DNA from: Rhizobium sp. Root1220
GTDB taxonomy: Bacteria; Pseudomonadota; Alphaproteobacteria; Rhizobiales; Rhizobiaceae
Direction of reading: 5' to 3'
DNA: 64,000 bases
Assembly: GCF_001426265.1 (NCBI RefSeq)
Contig: NZ_LMDG01000034.1
Location: 1-64,000 of the forward strand
Part shown: positions 62,550-64,000 of the stretch, piece after piece
How positions within the stretch are numbered: position 1 is the first letter of the stretch
Layout of the letters: every line of letters starts with the position of its first letter
The notes under the pieces: model-generated
What the model saw: only the letters and a program-made list of their open reading frames with translations
Database searches by the model: none
Told to the model about the DNA's origin: nothing
Position numbers and translations under genes: made by a program

Positions 62550-63260
62550 CTATGTAACCAGTTGGCGGCAGAAATCGACAAGGTCGTTCGCCCAGCCGGT
62601 GAAGAGCGCAAGAAGCACCAGCCAGACAACCAGCATGAAGTGCCAGTAAGTCGCACACAGCTCGGTGCGGAGCCGAAGCTTCCCGGGAGATGACCTGCCG
62701 CCAGCCGAAGCGCTGAGCCTAGTGCGGCCGAGGACAGCGAGACCGCCCAATACATGCAGGCCATGCAAACCGGTCAGGATGTAGAAGAAACTATTGGCGG
62801 GATTGTCGGCGAGCACATAGCCGGCGGCGGCCAGCTGGAGCCACGCCACGACCTGCCCCGCAAGAAAGAGCACACCTGTCGCGAGCGCAGCATCGAGCGC
62901 CAGCCGGCTGGCCTCTTCGCCACCGCGTCGCGCCTCGACGGTTGCCCATTGCATCGCCGCGCAGCTCGCAAACAGCATGGCAGTGTTCACCCAGAGCAGC
63001 TTCGGCACCGGTGGCGACCACCAGTCGGCCCCGGCCATCCTGATGAGATAGGCGCTAATCAGCAGCGAAAACAGCGCGCCGACCACCGCCAGAAATATAC
63101 CGAGCCCGACTTTCACCGCCGGCAGCGGCGCACCCTGTCGGTCGATCACGTCTCCGGCACGTCCCGCCTCCAGCCAGGGCTTCGACATCAGCCGCTGGCC
63201 CGCCAGCCATCGGCCGATGATGACGGCAATTGCTGCGAGAAAGATCAGGATCGCGCTCAT
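62550..63260 (-). CDS. coxO: Cytochrome c oxidase subunit III-like (CoxO-like)
   Basis: A 236-residue protein, more divergent than the next. Helices start with an extra N-terminal hydrophobic segment, followed by GIFLAVVGALFSLLISAYLIRM, TGLHGLHVLGGLAVLG and CATYWHFMLVVWLVLLALF, the subunit III fold. The start overlaps the subunit I stop by four bases. Confidence 0.8.
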   Translation of the reverse strand: MSAILIFLAAIAVIIGRWLAGQRLMSKPWLEAGRAGDVIDRQGAPLPAVKVGLGIFLAVVGALFSLLISAYLIRMAGADWWSPPVPKLLWVNTAMLFASCAAMQWATVEARRGGEEASRLALDAALATGVLFLAGQVVAWLQLAAAGYVLADNPANSFFYILTGLHGLHVLGGLAVLGRTRLSASAGGRSSPGKLRLRTELCATYWHFMLVVWLVLLALFTGWANDLVDFCRQLVT

Positions 63261-64000
63261 GATGCGTGAGCCCTCGACACGCCGCCATCCGGCTGGTTCT
63301 GCGGCAGGAAGTCCTCGGCGGCGCCGGGCACGCTGTAGTCATAGGCCCAACGGTAGACGACTGGCAGGTCCTTGCCCCAGTTGCCGTGGGCCGGCGGCGT
63401 CTGCGGCGTTTGCCATTCGAGCGTCGTTGCGCGCCACGGATTACCGCCGGCCAAACGACCTCGGAAAAGGCTCCAGGCTAAATTGTAGACGAACACCAGT
63501 TGCGCAGCCCCGACCGCCAGCGCAGCAACGGTGATGAACATATTGAGGGTGTGGACCGACGGCGGGATGAAGACGGTTTCGCCGAGCTCGTAGTAGCGGC
63601 GCGGCACGCCGATCAGACCGATGTAGTGCATCGGGAAGAAAATCGCGTAGACACCGATGAAGGTCACCCAGAAATGGATCTGGCCAAGCGCCTCATCGAG
63701 CATGCGGCCCGTAATTTTCGGATACCAGTGATAGATCGCGCCGAACACGACCATGATCGGTGCGACACCCATGACCATGTGGAAATGCGCAACAACGAAC
63801 ATCGTGTCGGAGAGCGGCACATCGACCACCACGTTGCCGAGGAACAGGCCGGTAAGCCCACCATTGACGAAGGTGACGATGAACGCGAGAGCGAACAGCA
63901 TCGGCAGCGTCAGATGAATGTCGCCGCGCCAGAGCGTCAGCACCCAGTTGTAGACCTTGAGCGCCGTCGGGACCGCGATGATCAACGTGGTGGTGGCGAA
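63257..64000 (-). CDS. coxN: Cytochrome c oxidase subunit I (CoxN-like), C-terminal part
   Basis: The last 247 residues; the frame is open to the right edge. FATTTLIIAVPTALKVYNWV at the edge, then DTMFVVAHFHMVMG with the heme-ligand histidines, and YHWYPKITGRMLDEALG are typical of aa3-type subunit I after the active-site loop. It ends with a four-base overlap onto coxO. The CuA subunit II gene should lie beyond the window. Confidence 0.93.
   Translation of the reverse strand, partial: FATTTLIIAVPTALKVYNWVLTLWRGDIHLTLPMLFALAFIVTFVNGGLTGLFLGNVVVDVPLSDTMFVVAHFHMVMGVAPIMVVFGAIYHWYPKITGRMLDEALGQIHFWVTFIGVYAIFFPMHYIGLIGVPRRYYELGETVFIPPSVHTLNMFITVAALAVGAAQLVFVYNLAWSLFRGRLAGGNPWRATTLEWQTPQTPPAHGNWGKDLPVVYRWAYDYSVPGAAEDFLPQNQPDGGVSRAHAS

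Overview
The window reads as chromosomal DNA of a Rhizobiaceae alphaproteobacterium, most like Sinorhizobium/Ensifer or Rhizobium. Evidence: sulfolipid genes in the order sqdB-sqdD-sqdC, an alphaproteobacterial-type serC-serA pair with a serC leader, the order tolQ-tolR-tolA-tolB-pal-cpoB-tilS-ftsH-glmM, a bacterial transglutaminase-like cysteine peptidase, an IalB-family protein, a cobalamin-riboswitch cbtBA pair and CtrA-type TTAA-N7-TTAA sites. GC content looks high throughout. I see no phage, insertion sequence or CRISPR. Genus assignment is inference from memory of gene order.

Layout. 1-270: C-terminus of a TolC-type efflux protein. 395-7880: a LacI regulator with a good self-operator, then a polyamine/iron-type ABC transporter (binding protein, two permeases, ATPase), a nucleoside hydrolase and an adenine deaminase, reading as a purine (nucleoside) import-and-salvage operon. 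7911-11595: M20 amidohydrolase, sulfite-oxidase-like molybdoprotein, LuxR-type regulator and an unknown exported protein. 11638-13391: cbtA-cbtB under a cobalamin riboswitch, and a divergent histidine phosphatase. 13496-20355: a small membrane protein, GGDEF-EAL enzyme, outer-membrane barrel, Gly/Asn/Gln repeat protein with 36 tandem tetrapeptides, cysteine peptidase, small proteins, a structured sRNA candidate, a cupin and a LysR remnant. 20356-22342: NO-detoxification pair (truncated globin fused to DUF1971, and flavohemoglobin) behind two NsrR-like palindromes. 22600-28553: methyltransferase, ketopantoate-reductase-like protein, tRNA-Met, mnmA, and a TDT exporter divergent from a LysR regulator. 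28536-35864: a PAS-PAS-GGDEF-EAL gene interrupted by one in-frame amber codon, a MerR/P-type ATPase heavy-metal pair, a bacterial ionotropic-glutamate-receptor-like protein, and small envelope proteins.

From 36017 the window is mainly core genome: serA, serC, two outer-membrane barrels, glmM, ftsH, tilS, the Tol-Pal envelope system with cpoB, ybgC, sulfoquinovosyl diacylglycerol synthesis, a 5-formyl-THF cyclo-ligase/YmdB-like pair, several small exported proteins, yebC, ialB and the distal part of a coxMNOP-like alternative cytochrome c oxidase operon, cut by the right edge.

No clearly novel multi-gene system was proven. The best leads are the anti-Shine-Dalgarno-loop sRNA candidate (about 18880-19040), the amber-split diguanylate cyclase/phosphodiesterase, the globin-DUF1971 fusion with tandem NsrR-like sites, the glutamate-receptor-like channel with a non-K+ pore motif, the purine ABC/salvage operon, and perfect CtrA-type sites ahead of two envelope-protein genes. 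All functional statements rest on motif recognition by eye; no database search was run.
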